A stretch of 64,000 nucleotides of DNA from Burkholderia sp. D-99 (GTDB taxonomy: Bacteria > Pseudomonadota > Gammaproteobacteria > Burkholderiales > Burkholderiaceae). Numbering within the stretch: position 1 is the first letter of the stretch; the number at the start of each line of letters is the position of its first letter. Location of the stretch: NCBI RefSeq assembly GCF_011605345.1, contig NZ_JAAOXM010000017.1:93424-157423 (forward strand). The letters run 5' to 3'. The notes under the pieces are model-generated. The model was not told the DNA's origin, did no database searches, and worked only from the letters and a program-made list of their open reading frames with translations. A program made the translations under genes and the position numbers. Positions 8,765 to 19,408 of this stretch are shown here, one piece after another.

Positions 8765-9393
8765 GATGCAAGCGGCGCGGCCGCGTCGAGCATGATGCGC
8801 ACGAAATAGTCGGCGAAGCTGCGGCGCAGGACGATCTCGAACGCATCGTCACCGGTCGGGATCAGCACGATCGACGTCTTGAAGTAATGCGACTGCGCGC
8901 ACTGGCCCGGCTTGAACGCACGCGGATGCAGATCGAGCGGGCAGCCGCGTGCGAGCACGTCGCGCACGCGTTCACCACTGATCTCGACAACCGTATAGCC
9001 GCTGCCGACGTCGACGGCGGCCGCATACGAACCCTGCACGGCTTCCGCGAGCTGAGCCTCCAGCACGCCGGCCTGCACGGGCCCGTTCGAGCGCACGAGC
9101 CACTCGTCGGGGCCGAGCCACAGCACGTCGTACTCGGCGCCGCGTGCAACCGTGTTCGGCGCGGCCGGCGGCCGGCAGCCGACCACGCGCTCGAACGCGG
9201 CGACGAATGCCGGATCGCTCAACTCGCCGCGCACGTTGACGAGATCGAGGAACGGCCGCTCGCGCAGCGTGAACTTCTTCGATGCGCGCGCCTGGTGCGG
9301 CTTCAGCACGTCGGCCGCCCCGACGAACGGCGATTCAAGCGTCACGCCGCCCGCACCTGCCACCTGCGTCTGGTTTCTGGTTTCATTCCACAT
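8761..9393 (-). CDS. soxG: Sarcosine oxidase gamma subunit
   Basis: 210 residues, the small GcvT-related subunit of heterotetrameric sarcosine oxidase. The stretch VGCRPPAAPNTVARG and the following LWLGPDEWLV are typical. It has no catalytic residues of its own and helps assemble the complex. It starts 11 bp inside the end of soxA and ends overlapping folB, consistent with a coupled operon. Cytoplasmic. Confidence 0.87.
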   Translation of the reverse strand: MWNETRNQTQVAGAGGVTLESPFVGAADVLKPHQARASKKFTLRERPFLDLVNVRGELSDPAFVAAFERVVGCRPPAAPNTVARGAEYDVLWLGPDEWLVRSNGPVQAGVLEAQLAEAVQGSYAAAVDVGSGYTVVEISGERVRDVLARGCPLDLHPRAFKPGQCAQSHYFKTSIVLIPTGDDAFEIVLRRSFADYFVRIMLDAAAPLAS

Positions 9394-12300
9394 GCTGGCG
9401 CACCCCTTCGGTATCGTAGAAAACCGGGCTCGAGATCTTCGCGGTGATGCGCTTGCCGTTGGCCAGCGGAATCACGACGCTCTCGCCCATCTTGTTCAGG
9501 CCGCCCTTCACCACTGCGAGCGCGATCGAGCGCTTCAGGATCGGGCTGTAGTAGCTCGACGTCACGTGGCCGATCATCGGCGTCGGATCGACCGCCGACA
9601 CCTGCGTGTCCTTCGCGACGATCTGCGCGCCTTCCGGCAGCACGAACTGTTCGTCCTCGGTCAGCAGGCCGACGAACTGCTTGCGGCCTTCCTTCGCGGT
9701 GTCCGAGCGCGCGAGCGAGCGCTTGCCGAGGAAGTCCTTCGACTTCGCGACGACCCCGCCCATCCCGAGGTCGTACGGCGTGATCGAGCCGTCGGTATCC
9801 TGGCCAACGATGATGTAGCCCTTCTCCGCACGCAGCACGTGCATCGTCTCGGTGCCGTACGGCGTGATGTCGAACTCGGCGCCGGCCGCCATCAGCGCTT
9901 CCCACACCGCGCGGCCCGCGTTCGCCGGCACGTTCACTTCATAGGCCAGCTCGCCCGAGAAGCTGATCCGCATCACGCGCGCCTTCGCGCCGGCAACGGT
10001 GCCGTTCCGGTAGCTCATGAACGGGAATGCCTCGTTGCCGAAGTCGATGTCCTGGCACACCTTCTGCACGACCTTGCGGCTCTTCGGGCCGACCACCGCG
10101 AACGTCGCCCAGTGATCGGTGACGGACGACAGCCGCACCTTCATGTCGGGCCATTCGGTCTGCAGCCAGCGTTCGAGCCACGTCAGCACGCGCGCCGCGC
10201 CGCCCGTCGTGGTCGTCATCATGAAATGCTGGTCGGCGAGGCGCACCGTCACGCCGTCGTCGAACACCATCCCGTTCTCGTCGAGCATCAGCCCGTAGCG
10301 GCACTTGCCCACTTCGAGCTTGTTCCACGGGTTCGTGTACATCCAGTTCAGCAGCTTCACCGCATCCGGGCCCTGGATATCGATCTTGCCGAGCGTCGAT
10401 GCGTCGAGGATGCCGACGCTGTTGCGCACCGCCAGGCATTCGCGCTTCACGGCCGCATGGAGATCCTCGCCGTTCTTCGGGAAATACCACGGCCGCTTCC
10501 AGTTGCCGACGTCCTCGAACAGCGCGCCGTGCTCGACGTGCCACTCGTGCACGCAGGTCTTGCGGATCGGGTCGAGGAAATCGCCGAGTTCGCGGCCCGC
10601 GAACGTGCCGAACGACACCGGCGTGTAGTTCGGGCGGAACGTGGTCGTGCCCGTTTCCGGAATCGTCTTGCCGAGCGCCCCCGCGAGGATCGCCATCCCG
10701 TTGATGTTGCCGAGCTTGCCCTGGTCGGTGCCGAAGCCCATCGCCGTATAGCGCTTCACGTGCTCGACCGATTCGAAGCCTTCGCGTGCGGCGAGCAGGA
10801 TGTCCGCAGCCGACACGTCGTTCTGGAAGTCGACGAACTGCTTCGGCCCGCGCGCCGCGGCTTCGCGGCTGCCGACGAGCCACAGCGGCTGCAGTGCGCC
10901 TTCGACAGCTTCGGCAACCTGCGGCGCGACCGGGCGCTGCTCGGCCGTGAAGCCCGCGGCCTTCGCCGCTTCCACGCCCGCGTCGACCGCGAGCCGCAGC
11001 GCGCGCGCCAGCCCGAATTCGCCGGCCGCCGCACCGATGCTCGCCTCCGCCTGCACGGGCTTGCCCGGCAGGAAGCACGCCTTCTCGTCGTTCCAGCACG
11101 CCTTGCCGCCCGATTGCGCGAACAGGTGCAGCACGGGGCTGAAGCCGCCCGACATCGCGACGAGATCGCACGGCAGCGTCTGCAGCTTGCCGCCCACCTG
11201 GCCGTTCGCGCTGGACGCGACGTCGACCGACGACACGCGCCACTTGCCCGCTGCGGCCGTCACGACCGCGCCGCTCATCACCGTCACGCCCTGTCGCTTC
11301 GCCGCGGCCGGCAGTGCGCCGTTCGACGATGCGCGCGAATCGACGACCGTCACCTTCGCGCCGCACGCCTTCAGGTCGAGCGCGGTCTGGTAGGCGCGAT
11401 CGTTGTTCGTGAACACGACCGCGTTGCGGCCCGGCAGCACGCCGAAGCGATGCACGTAGGTGGACACCGCGCCGGCGAGCATCACGCCCGGCAGGTCGTT
11501 GTTGCCGAACACGATCGGACGCTCGTGCGCGCCGGTCGCGAGAATCACGCGCTTCGCGCGGACCTTCCACAGCAGCTCGCGCGTGCCCTTGCGCATCGAT
11601 ACCGGCAGGTGATCGGTCAGGCGCTGCGTGACCGTCACGAGGTTGTGGTCCTGGTAGCCGAACGCGGTGCTGCGCGACAGGATCGTCACGTCAGGCAGCT
11701 TGCGCAACTCGGCCTCGATCTTCTCGACCCACTGCAGCGCGGGCTTCGCATCGATCTCGGCGCGGCACGACAGCAGGCTGCCGCCGAGTTCGCGCTGGTC
11801 GTCGACGAGGATCACGCGCGCGCCGGACGTGGCCGCCGCATGCGCGGCCGCGAGCCCCGACGGGCCGCCGCCCACGACGAGCACGTCGCAGTGCGCATAG
11901 CACTTGTCGTAGCGATCGGCGTCGAGCGCTTCCGGCGCCTTGCCGAGGCCGGCGGCTTCACGGATCTTCTCTTCGTACTTCGGCCACATCTTGCGCGGCC
12001 ACATGAACGTCTTGTAGTAGAAGCCTGCCGGCAGGAAGCGCGACAGCTTCTGGTTGACCGCGTACTTGTCGTTCTCGAGCGTCGGCTCGGCGTTCACGCT
12101 CGACGCGACGAGCCCCTGGTACAGCTCGATCTCGGTCGCGCGCGCGTTCGGCACCGTGTACGGGCCCGATTCGAGCTGCACGACGGCATTCGGTTCCGCG
12201 ACGTCCGCCGTCACGATCCCGCGCGGGCGGTGGTACTTGAAGCTGCGCGCGACGAAGTGCACGCCGTTCGCGAGCAGCGCGGACGCGAGCGTGTCGCCCT

Positions 12301-12394
12301 GGAAGCCCTGATACGTGCGGCCGTTGAACGTGAAGGTCAGCGGAATCGCGCGATTGATGCGGCCACCGGTGCCGAGGCGGTCTTTCTGGCTCAT
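9383..12394 (-). CDS. soxA: Sarcosine oxidase alpha subunit
   Basis: 1003 residues, as usual for the family. Order: an N-terminal ferredoxin-like Fer2_4 domain (about 15-105), an NAD-binding pyridine nucleotide-disulfide oxidoreductase domain starting with VVGGGPSGLAAAHA near residue 170, and a C-terminal GcvT/folate-binding domain from about residue 600 (aminomethyltransferase-like, LNWMYTNPWNKLEVGKCRYG). With SoxB it oxidises sarcosine to glycine, passing the methyl group to tetrahydrofolate. ATG 12394 overlaps the soxD stop; the open frame further upstream is not SoxA sequence. Confidence 0.93.
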   Translation of the reverse strand: MSQKDRLGTGGRINRAIPLTFTFNGRTYQGFQGDTLASALLANGVHFVARSFKYHRPRGIVTADVAEPNAVVQLESGPYTVPNARATEIELYQGLVASSVNAEPTLENDKYAVNQKLSRFLPAGFYYKTFMWPRKMWPKYEEKIREAAGLGKAPEALDADRYDKCYAHCDVLVVGGGPSGLAAAHAAATSGARVILVDDQRELGGSLLSCRAEIDAKPALQWVEKIEAELRKLPDVTILSRSTAFGYQDHNLVTVTQRLTDHLPVSMRKGTRELLWKVRAKRVILATGAHERPIVFGNNDLPGVMLAGAVSTYVHRFGVLPGRNAVVFTNNDRAYQTALDLKACGAKVTVVDSRASSNGALPAAAKRQGVTVMSGAVVTAAAGKWRVSSVDVASSANGQVGGKLQTLPCDLVAMSGGFSPVLHLFAQSGGKACWNDEKACFLPGKPVQAEASIGAAAGEFGLARALRLAVDAGVEAAKAAGFTAEQRPVAPQVAEAVEGALQPLWLVGSREAAARGPKQFVDFQNDVSAADILLAAREGFESVEHVKRYTAMGFGTDQGKLGNINGMAILAGALGKTIPETGTTTFRPNYTPVSFGTFAGRELGDFLDPIRKTCVHEWHVEHGALFEDVGNWKRPWYFPKNGEDLHAAVKRECLAVRNSVGILDASTLGKIDIQGPDAVKLLNWMYTNPWNKLEVGKCRYGLMLDENGMVFDDGVTVRLADQHFMMTTTTGGAARVLTWLERWLQTEWPDMKVRLSSVTDHWATFAVVGPKSRKVVQKVCQDIDFGNEAFPFMSYRNGTVAGAKARVMRISFSGELAYEVNVPANAGRAVWEALMAAGAEFDITPYGTETMHVLRAEKGYIIVGQDTDGSITPYDLGMGGVVAKSKDFLGKRSLARSDTAKEGRKQFVGLLTEDEQFVLPEGAQIVAKDTQVSAVDPTPMIGHVTSSYYSPILKRSIALAVVKGGLNKMGESVVIPLANGKRITAKISSPVFYDTEGVRQHVE

Positions 12395-12705
12395 TTGCTC
12401 GTGCCCTCTTCGTGTGCGTTGCCGGCAGCGGTGCCGCTGATGGCAGCCCCACCGAACGTTTCGTAGCCCTTGATATCGTAGGTCACCGTGTCGCGCGTGG
12501 CCTTGAACCAGCGGCGGCAACCCTGCGCGTGCAGCCATTGCTCCTTGTGCAGCCCGCGCTTGTTCTCGCGCATGAACACGTATTCGCCCCATTCGCGGTC
12601 GGTCATGTTCTCGTTGTTCACGGGGCGCACGATGTCGGCTTCACCGCCGCACGAGAACTCGGATTCGGCGCGCGGCCCGCACCACGGACATTCGATCAGC
12701 AGCAT
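12391..12705 (-). CDS. soxD: Sarcosine oxidase delta subunit, zinc-binding
   Basis: 104 residues. The zinc ligands known in heterotetrameric sarcosine oxidase, Cys6, Cys9, His59 and Cys63, are all present at exactly those positions (CPWCG at the N-terminus, HAQGC around residue 60). It stabilises the alpha/beta complex. It lies 22 bp after soxB and overlaps soxA by 4 bp. Confidence 0.92.
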   Translation of the reverse strand: MLLIECPWCGPRAESEFSCGGEADIVRPVNNENMTDREWGEYVFMRENKRGLHKEQWLHAQGCRRWFKATRDTVTYDIKGYETFGGAAISGTAAGNAHEEGTSK

Positions 12706-12727
12706 GTTTCTTTCTCCAATGGTCGGT

Positions 12728-13972
12728 TCAGTGCGCGACGGCGGCAGCGCCGTGCTCGTCGATCAGGTGGCCCGTGTAGAAACGGTCGAGCGCGAACGGC
12801 GCGTTCAGCGGATGCGGTTCGTCGCGGGCGATCGTGTGCGCGAACACCCAGCCCGAGCCGGGCGTCGCCTTGAAGCCGCCGGTGCCCCAGCCGCAGTTGA
12901 AATAGAGGCCCTTCACGTCGGTCTTGGTGATGATCGGGCACGCGTCCGGCGACACGTCGACGATGCCGCCCCACTGGCGGTTCATCCGCACGCGCGAGAA
13001 CACCGGGAACATCTCGACGATCGCCTGCAGCGTGCTTTCGATGATGTGGAAGCTGCCGCGCTGGCCGAAGCCCGTGTACTGGTCGATGCCCGCGCCGATC
13101 ACGAGGTCGCCCTTGTCGGACTGGCTGATGTACGCGTGCACCGCGTTCGACATGATCACCGAGTTGACGACCGGCTTGATCGGCTCGGACACCAGCGCCT
13201 GCAGCGGATGGCTTTCGATCGGCAGGCGCACGCCGGCCATGTCGGCGAGCGTCGTCGTGTTGCCGGCCGCGACCACCGCGACCTTCTTCGCCTTGATGAA
13301 ACCCTTCACCGTATCGACGCCGACCACCGCGCCGCCTTCGCGGCGAATGCCCGTCACCTGGCAGTTCTGGATGATGTCGACACCCGCGCGATCCGCACCG
13401 CGCGCGAAGCCCCACGCCACCGCGTCGTGACGCGCCACGCCCGCGCGGCGCTGGATCGATGCGCCGAGCACCGGGTAGCGGCTGTTCAGGTTGATGGTCG
13501 GCTCGATTTCCTTGATCTGCGCGGGCGTCAGGAATTCCGCGTCGACGCCGTTCAGGCGGTTCGCGTTCACGCGGCGCTCGGTGTCACGCACGTCCTGCAG
13601 CGTGTGGGCCAGGTTCATCACGCCGCGCTGGCTGAACATCACGTTGTAGTTCAGGTCCTGCGACAGCCCTTCCCACAGCTTCATCGCCTTCTCGTACAGC
13701 GCGGCCGATTCGTCCCACAGATAGTTCGAGCGCACGATCGTCGTGTTGCGCGCGGTGTTGCCGCCGCCGATCCAGCCCTTCTCGAGGATCGCGACGTTCG
13801 TGATGCCATGCTCTTTCGCGAGGTAGTACGCGGTCGCGAGGCCGTGGCCGCCGCCGCCGACGATCACGACGTCGTATTCCTTCTTCGGTTCCGGGCTCTT
13901 CCACTGCTTTTCCCAGTTCTCGTGGTACGAGAGGCCGTTGCGGAACAGGCTGAATATCGAGTAGCGGCTCAT
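12728..13972 (-). CDS. soxB: Sarcosine oxidase beta subunit
   Basis: 414 residues. A DAO-type flavoprotein: the dinucleotide-binding motif VVIVGGGGHGLATAYYL starts at about residue 35, and the C-terminal part has the FAD-binding GGFKATPGSGW stretch. It binds FAD and the covalent flavin and carries out demethylation of sarcosine with subunits A, D and G. It starts 15 bp after sdaA, making sdaA-soxBDAG-folB one transcription unit. Confidence 0.93.
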   Translation of the reverse strand: MSRYSIFSLFRNGLSYHENWEKQWKSPEPKKEYDVVIVGGGGHGLATAYYLAKEHGITNVAILEKGWIGGGNTARNTTIVRSNYLWDESAALYEKAMKLWEGLSQDLNYNVMFSQRGVMNLAHTLQDVRDTERRVNANRLNGVDAEFLTPAQIKEIEPTINLNSRYPVLGASIQRRAGVARHDAVAWGFARGADRAGVDIIQNCQVTGIRREGGAVVGVDTVKGFIKAKKVAVVAAGNTTTLADMAGVRLPIESHPLQALVSEPIKPVVNSVIMSNAVHAYISQSDKGDLVIGAGIDQYTGFGQRGSFHIIESTLQAIVEMFPVFSRVRMNRQWGGIVDVSPDACPIITKTDVKGLYFNCGWGTGGFKATPGSGWVFAHTIARDEPHPLNAPFALDRFYTGHLIDEHGAAAVAH

Positions 13973-13987
13973 GTTAGTGATCCTTCG

Positions 13988-15373
<1,386 letters not shown>

Positions 15374-15676
15374 CTGGCTTCCTCTGGATGGGGACATACA
15401 TCAAGTGACGTTGGGCACCAGTACATCAAAGCGTAAAATCGGCCGATAGAACAAAAACGGCATCGGCGTGGGACATCGCCGCCAAGCGCCACGCCGGCAG
15501 GCCGGAAAGTGCGTTTTGGCGATGGTTCGCGACGGAAAACCACAAGTCGGGCCGGAGCCGATCGGCGACGCTGGCTTCATCCGCGCCGCCCCGGCCGCGC
15601 CCGACCGCCGTACCCGCATCACCCGTATCAACAGACTGAGTGAGACCGCCCGCCCGGCGTGAAGAGATTGGCCGCG
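15374..15676. promoter_or_regulatory. Divergent control region of the sarcosine operon and its regulator
   Basis: 303 bp between sdaA (-) and the GlxA-type regulator (+). Promoters for both must lie here. I see a lower-GC patch around 15410-15460 on the sdaA side but no consensus pair or strong palindrome I would call an operator. Confidence 0.4.
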
Positions 15677-16735
15677 ATGACACCTGACGTACCCGCTTCT
15701 CCCCTCGCAGAACCCGCGCCGCGCCGCATCCGCTTCGGCATCGTGCTGCTGCCGAACTTCACGCTGACGGCCTTCTCGGGCTTCGTCGACATGCTGCGGC
15801 TCTCGGCGGACGACGGCGACTACAGCAAGCCCGTGCGCTGCGCGTGGAGCGTGATCGGCGAGACGCTCGCGCCGGTGCGCGCGAGCTGCGGGATCCAGAT
15901 CACGCCGTGGGAAACGTTCGACGCGGCCGAGCCGTTCGACTACGTGGTGGTGGTCGGCGGGCTGCTGCATTCGGGGCCGCAGGCGGGCCCCGAGACGCTC
16001 GACTTCATTCGCCGCGCGGCAGCCGGCGGCGCAACCGTCGTCGGCATCTGCACCGGCGTGTTCACGCTGATGCGCGCCGGCGTGCTCGACGGCTACCGCA
16101 CCTGCGTGAGCTGGTTCCATTACTGGGATTTCATCGAGCGCTTTCCGGCCGCCGATCCCGACCTCCTGATCGCCGACCGGCTGTTCGTGATCGACCGGCG
16201 CCGCATCACCTGTTCGGGCGGCCGCGCGTCGATCGACGTTGCCGCCGCGATCCTGCTGCGCCATTTCGATCACGCCACGGTGCAGAAGGCGCTGCGCATC
16301 CTGCTGGTCGGCGAGATGCAGAAAGGCAATGCGCCGCAACCGCATCCGCCAGGCCTCGAGCCGGCGACGCACCCGAAGGTCAAGCGCGCGATTCTCCTGA
16401 TGGAACAGCATGTCGGGCGGGCGCTGTCGCTCGACGAGCTCGCGAACAAGCTCGATTTGTCGACGCGGCAGCTCGAGCGGCTGTTCAAGGCCGAAACGGG
16501 CAAGAGCCCGCAGGCGTTCGCGAAGCAGGTGCGGCTGCGCACGGCCGCGTGGCTGCTGACGAGTTCCGACCGCACGGTGGCCGATATCGCGTCGAGCTGC
16601 GGGTTCGCCGATGCGTCGCACCTCGGGCGCGAGTTCCGCAAGCAGTTCGGTGTGCCGCCGGCGGCTTATCGGGAGCGCGGCGGGGAAGAAGTGGCGGCTG
16701 GCGGCGTGGATATCGTCGCGGAAGAAGACGCTTGA
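15677..16735 (+). CDS. GlxA/AraC-type transcriptional activator, probable sarcosine-operon regulator
   Basis: 352 residues. Residues about 20-190 form a DJ-1/PfpI (class I glutamine amidotransferase-like) sensor domain, including the nucleophile-elbow-like GICTGVF, and about 235-340 an AraC DNA-binding domain (LANKLDLSTRQLERLFKAETGKSP and the second helix-turn-helix VADIASSCGFADASHLGREF). The family includes GbdR and SouR of Pseudomonas, which respond to glycine betaine/dimethylglycine and sarcosine. Divergence from sdaA-soxBDAG suggests a SouR-like role. ATG 15677 was preferred to GTG 15659. Confidence 0.82.
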   Translation: MTPDVPASPLAEPAPRRIRFGIVLLPNFTLTAFSGFVDMLRLSADDGDYSKPVRCAWSVIGETLAPVRASCGIQITPWETFDAAEPFDYVVVVGGLLHSGPQAGPETLDFIRRAAAGGATVVGICTGVFTLMRAGVLDGYRTCVSWFHYWDFIERFPAADPDLLIADRLFVIDRRRITCSGGRASIDVAAAILLRHFDHATVQKALRILLVGEMQKGNAPQPHPPGLEPATHPKVKRAILLMEQHVGRALSLDELANKLDLSTRQLERLFKAETGKSPQAFAKQVRLRTAAWLLTSSDRTVADIASSCGFADASHLGREFRKQFGVPPAAYRERGGEEVAAGGVDIVAEEDA

Positions 16736-16777
16736 GCGTAGGTGGGCGAGCGCTCACTGCCCTGCGATAGTGCCCCG

Positions 16778-17692
16778 TTACCGCTTGCCTGCCGGCCGCA
16801 CGGCGAGACTTTCCTTTGCGATGTCGACGAATCGCGCCACCGGCAACAGGTCGAGTTCGGCCGGATAGACCAGATTGAGCGGCACGTGGAAGGTCGAAGC
16901 GTCATCCAGCGGACGGAATACGACGCTCCCCCGATGCAGCGATTGCGCGGAACGCGGCAGGATCGAAATGCCGAGTCCGGCCGCCACCATCGTGACCGCC
17001 GACAGCAAGCGGGGCACTTCTTCGACCGCGCGCGGGACGAACCCGGCTCGCCGGCAGGCCGCGAGCAGATCGTCCCAGATCCCCGGCCCTTCTGCCCGGC
17101 GATACATGATGAAGGGTTCGTCGGCAAGCGCGCCCAGTGCGATCGGCCGGGTTTCGCGCGCCAGCGGATGATGGGTCGGCAACGCGACCGACATTGCCTC
17201 TTCGGTCAACGTCAGTGCGCACAGCCCCGGATATCGAGACGGCCACGACCGAACGAATGCGACATCGACCGCGCGAGCGGCAACGGCATCGAGCAGGTCG
17301 CGCGTCGTATTCTCGTGCACCTCGAGCCGCACCTGCGGATAACAGGACCGGAACTGCTGGATGACGCGCGGTACGTCTTCATGCAACGACGCCGAACTGG
17401 TGTAACCGACTGAAATCCTGCCGAGTTCGCCACGATCGGCCTGCTGCGCGCGCAACACGGCAGCATTGGCCAGCGCCAGCAACGCACGCGCATCCTCCAG
17501 AAAAATCCTGCCGGCCGGATTGAGCCGGATGCTGCGGGCCGTGCGCTCGAACAACGACACATTCAGTTCCCGCTCCAGATCACGAATCTGCTGGCTGAGG
17601 GGCGGCTGCTGGATGCCGAGCCGCTCCGCCGCGCGCGTGATGTGCTCCTCCTCGGCCACCGCCACGAAATAACGCAGATGACGCAATTCCAT
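16778..17692 (-). CDS. LysR-family transcriptional regulator
   Basis: 304 residues. Helix-turn-helix at residues 1-60 (ERLGIQQPPLSQQIRDLERE) and a C-terminal effector domain; the sequence belongs to the BenM/CatM-like class starting MELRHLRYFVAVAEE. GGGAGG lies just upstream of ATG 17692, so the longer open frame to 17824 is not used. It faces a truncated dioxygenase gene across an AT-rich gap; if that was its target, the regulator may now be an orphan. Confidence 0.85.
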   Translation of the reverse strand: MELRHLRYFVAVAEEEHITRAAERLGIQQPPLSQQIRDLERELNVSLFERTARSIRLNPAGRIFLEDARALLALANAAVLRAQQADRGELGRISVGYTSSASLHEDVPRVIQQFRSCYPQVRLEVHENTTRDLLDAVAARAVDVAFVRSWPSRYPGLCALTLTEEAMSVALPTHHPLARETRPIALGALADEPFIMYRRAEGPGIWDDLLAACRRAGFVPRAVEEVPRLLSAVTMVAAGLGISILPRSAQSLHRGSVVFRPLDDASTFHVPLNLVYPAELDLLPVARFVDIAKESLAVRPAGKR

Positions 17693-17841
17693 TCCGCCTC
17701 CCGAGCATACAAAATTTATATGCATATAAAACCAAGCGGATATTTTACATTGCAAGTCGTCAAATATAAGATGACCGTGAATGTTCAGATGTAAACAAGC
17801 CAGATTTTCGTTATGCCGTTTCACAAATCGAGGTTCAACAC

Positions 17842-18087
17842 GTGGCTACGCGAATAATCCCGGCGGTCAAGCGCAGGTTGACTGGAGTCGAATACCAGTC
17901 GGGGGGACGGGTGCGTGGCAACCGGACTCAAGCGGAATCCCCATCGCATCATCGCCATACACAGGTCGATCCCGACTCCCCGGCAATCGACCTTTGCGCG
18001 GTCGTCCTGATATTTATGCTGATGGTTGGGATCTACGCGTGGTTCAGAACCGGATGGGCATTGACCGGAATAATGATCATGTTCTGA
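17842..18087 (+). CDS. Possible small membrane protein or transporter remnant
   Basis: 81 codons from ATG. The first 45 residues are basic and polar; residues about 49-75 form one membrane segment (LCAVVLIFMLMVGIYAWF) followed by RTGWALTG. No family recognised. It lies between the LysR gene and the truncated dioxygenase, in DNA of lower GC than its surroundings, so it may be the tail of a deleted transporter gene that gained a chance start. No convincing ribosome site. Confidence 0.25.
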   Translation: MATRIIPAVKRRLTGVEYQSGGRVRGNRTQAESPSHHRHTQVDPDSPAIDLCAVVLIFMLMVGIYAWFRTGWALTGIMIMF

Positions 18088-18156
18088 TCGGAAATGCATG
18101 CATATCGTCGTTTTTAAAAACGTCCATAAAGCTGCATTTCAGAATCGGGGTATTTC

Positions 18157-18420
18157 ATGAAGATCATGCCCGGCACCGGAAACCTCGGTGCACGAGTCGA
18201 CGCTGTCGATCTAAGCCGGCCACTCGATGAACCAGAGATTGCCGCGATCAGGACAAATCTGGGCCGGTACGGGGTACTGTGCTTTCCCGGACAACATCTC
18301 GACGCACTTCAACTCAAACGCTTTTCCGCCCGCTTCGGGACCCTCGTCCTGAGCCACCCCGGGCAGGTCGCGTGGCAAATCTGCGACCATAAGATCCGAC
18401 CTCTCCTCAACGACGCCTGA
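18157..18420 (+). pseudogene. Truncated TauD/TfdA-family dioxygenase (N-terminal fragment)
   Basis: The 87-residue product reads as the N-terminal segment of a TauD/TfdA alpha-ketoglutarate-dependent dioxygenase (GNLGARVDAVDLSRPLDEPE, then GRYGVLCFPGQ and FSARFGTL). Intact members have about 280 residues; the HxD...H iron ligands are missing because the frame ends at TGA 18418-18420 soon after FGTL. The following bases do not continue the family in another frame that I can see, so this is a deletion remnant rather than a simple frameshift. Confidence 0.7.
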
Positions 18421-18633
18421 CCGTGCGTGGTCCGGCGCGCCCATGCACCGGCCCCCAATCCGCTCGTTTCCAACCGAACGCAATATCAACCGGATCACGT
18501 GAAATTAACCTTAATTGGAACCGGTTTCAATCAATTTTACCGACGTTCACTCCCGTTATCCGAGGGTTATCCCGGATGCCTCGTTGCACTCAAATTTGTA
18601 TGATGACCACATAACCTGACAAACCAGAGCACC

Positions 18634-19338
18634 ATGTTCGAGAAAATTCCCGCCCGTGCGATGAGCGATCACGTCGCGCAGCAGTTGCTCAAGCAGATCG
18701 AAGTCGGCAGTTTCTCCGCCACCGGCAAGCTGCCGACCGAAGCCGTGCTCGCGCAGGAATTCGGCGTGAGCCGCACCGTGATCCGCGAGGCGATCTCGCG
18801 GCTGAAGAACGAAGGCGTGGTCGAGCCGCGCCAGGGCAGCGGCGTATTCGTGAACCAGCACGGCGCGATCCGGCCGCTGCGGATCGACTACGCGGAAGCG
18901 GTCGAGGCCACCTCGCTGCCGCACCTGCTCGCGGTGCGCCGCGCGATCGAGGCCGAGGTCGCGGCCGAAGCGGCCCTGCATCACACCGATGAAGACATGG
19001 CCGACATCGACGATGCGCTGCGCAAAATCGACGACGCAGTGGCCGAAGGGCGCGACGGCGTCGCGGAAGATGTCGCGTTCCACCGCACGATCGCGGCCGT
19101 CACCGGCAACCCGTATTTCCTGAAGACGCTGCAGTTCCTGAACCAGTACCTCGAAGCCGGTGTGAAAGTCACGCGGCGCAACGAGGCGACACGCGAGGAC
19201 TTTTCGCGCCAGGTGCGCGAGGAACACGCGGCGATCGCCGACGCGATCCGCGCGCGCGACCCGATGGCCGCACGCAACGCGGCGCGCACGCACATGTACA
19301 ACGCCGCTCGCCGTCTCGCGGAAGCCGGCATCTGCTGA
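18634..19338 (+). CDS. GntR-family (FadR subfamily) transcriptional regulator
   Basis: 234 residues. Winged helix-turn-helix at about 10-75 (TEAVLAQEFGVSRTVIREAI, RLKNEGVVEPRQGSGVFV) and an FCD ligand-binding domain at about 95-225 with the metal-binding-type residues of the subfamily (D/H/H pattern ending EEHAAIADAI and ARTHM). It precedes the threonate/erythronate genes on the same strand by 70 bp and is probably their repressor, released by a tetronate or pathway intermediate. A 5-prime AT-rich stretch (18490-18620) likely carries its promoter. Confidence 0.87.
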   Translation: MFEKIPARAMSDHVAQQLLKQIEVGSFSATGKLPTEAVLAQEFGVSRTVIREAISRLKNEGVVEPRQGSGVFVNQHGAIRPLRIDYAEAVEATSLPHLLAVRRAIEAEVAAEAALHHTDEDMADIDDALRKIDDAVAEGRDGVAEDVAFHRTIAAVTGNPYFLKTLQFLNQYLEAGVKVTRRNEATREDFSRQVREEHAAIADAIRARDPMAARNAARTHMYNAARRLAEAGIC

Positions 19339-19408
19339 AGCCCGCTGCCGCGGCCAATGCCGGCGCCGCCGCTGTCACGAACCTCTCCCGAATCGATCAA
19401 GGTTGACC

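Noticed and set aside
9152..12466. 1104-codon plus-strand frame over soxA
   Set aside because: Antisense shadow of soxA caused by high third-position GC; the minus strand encodes a complete, well-conserved protein.
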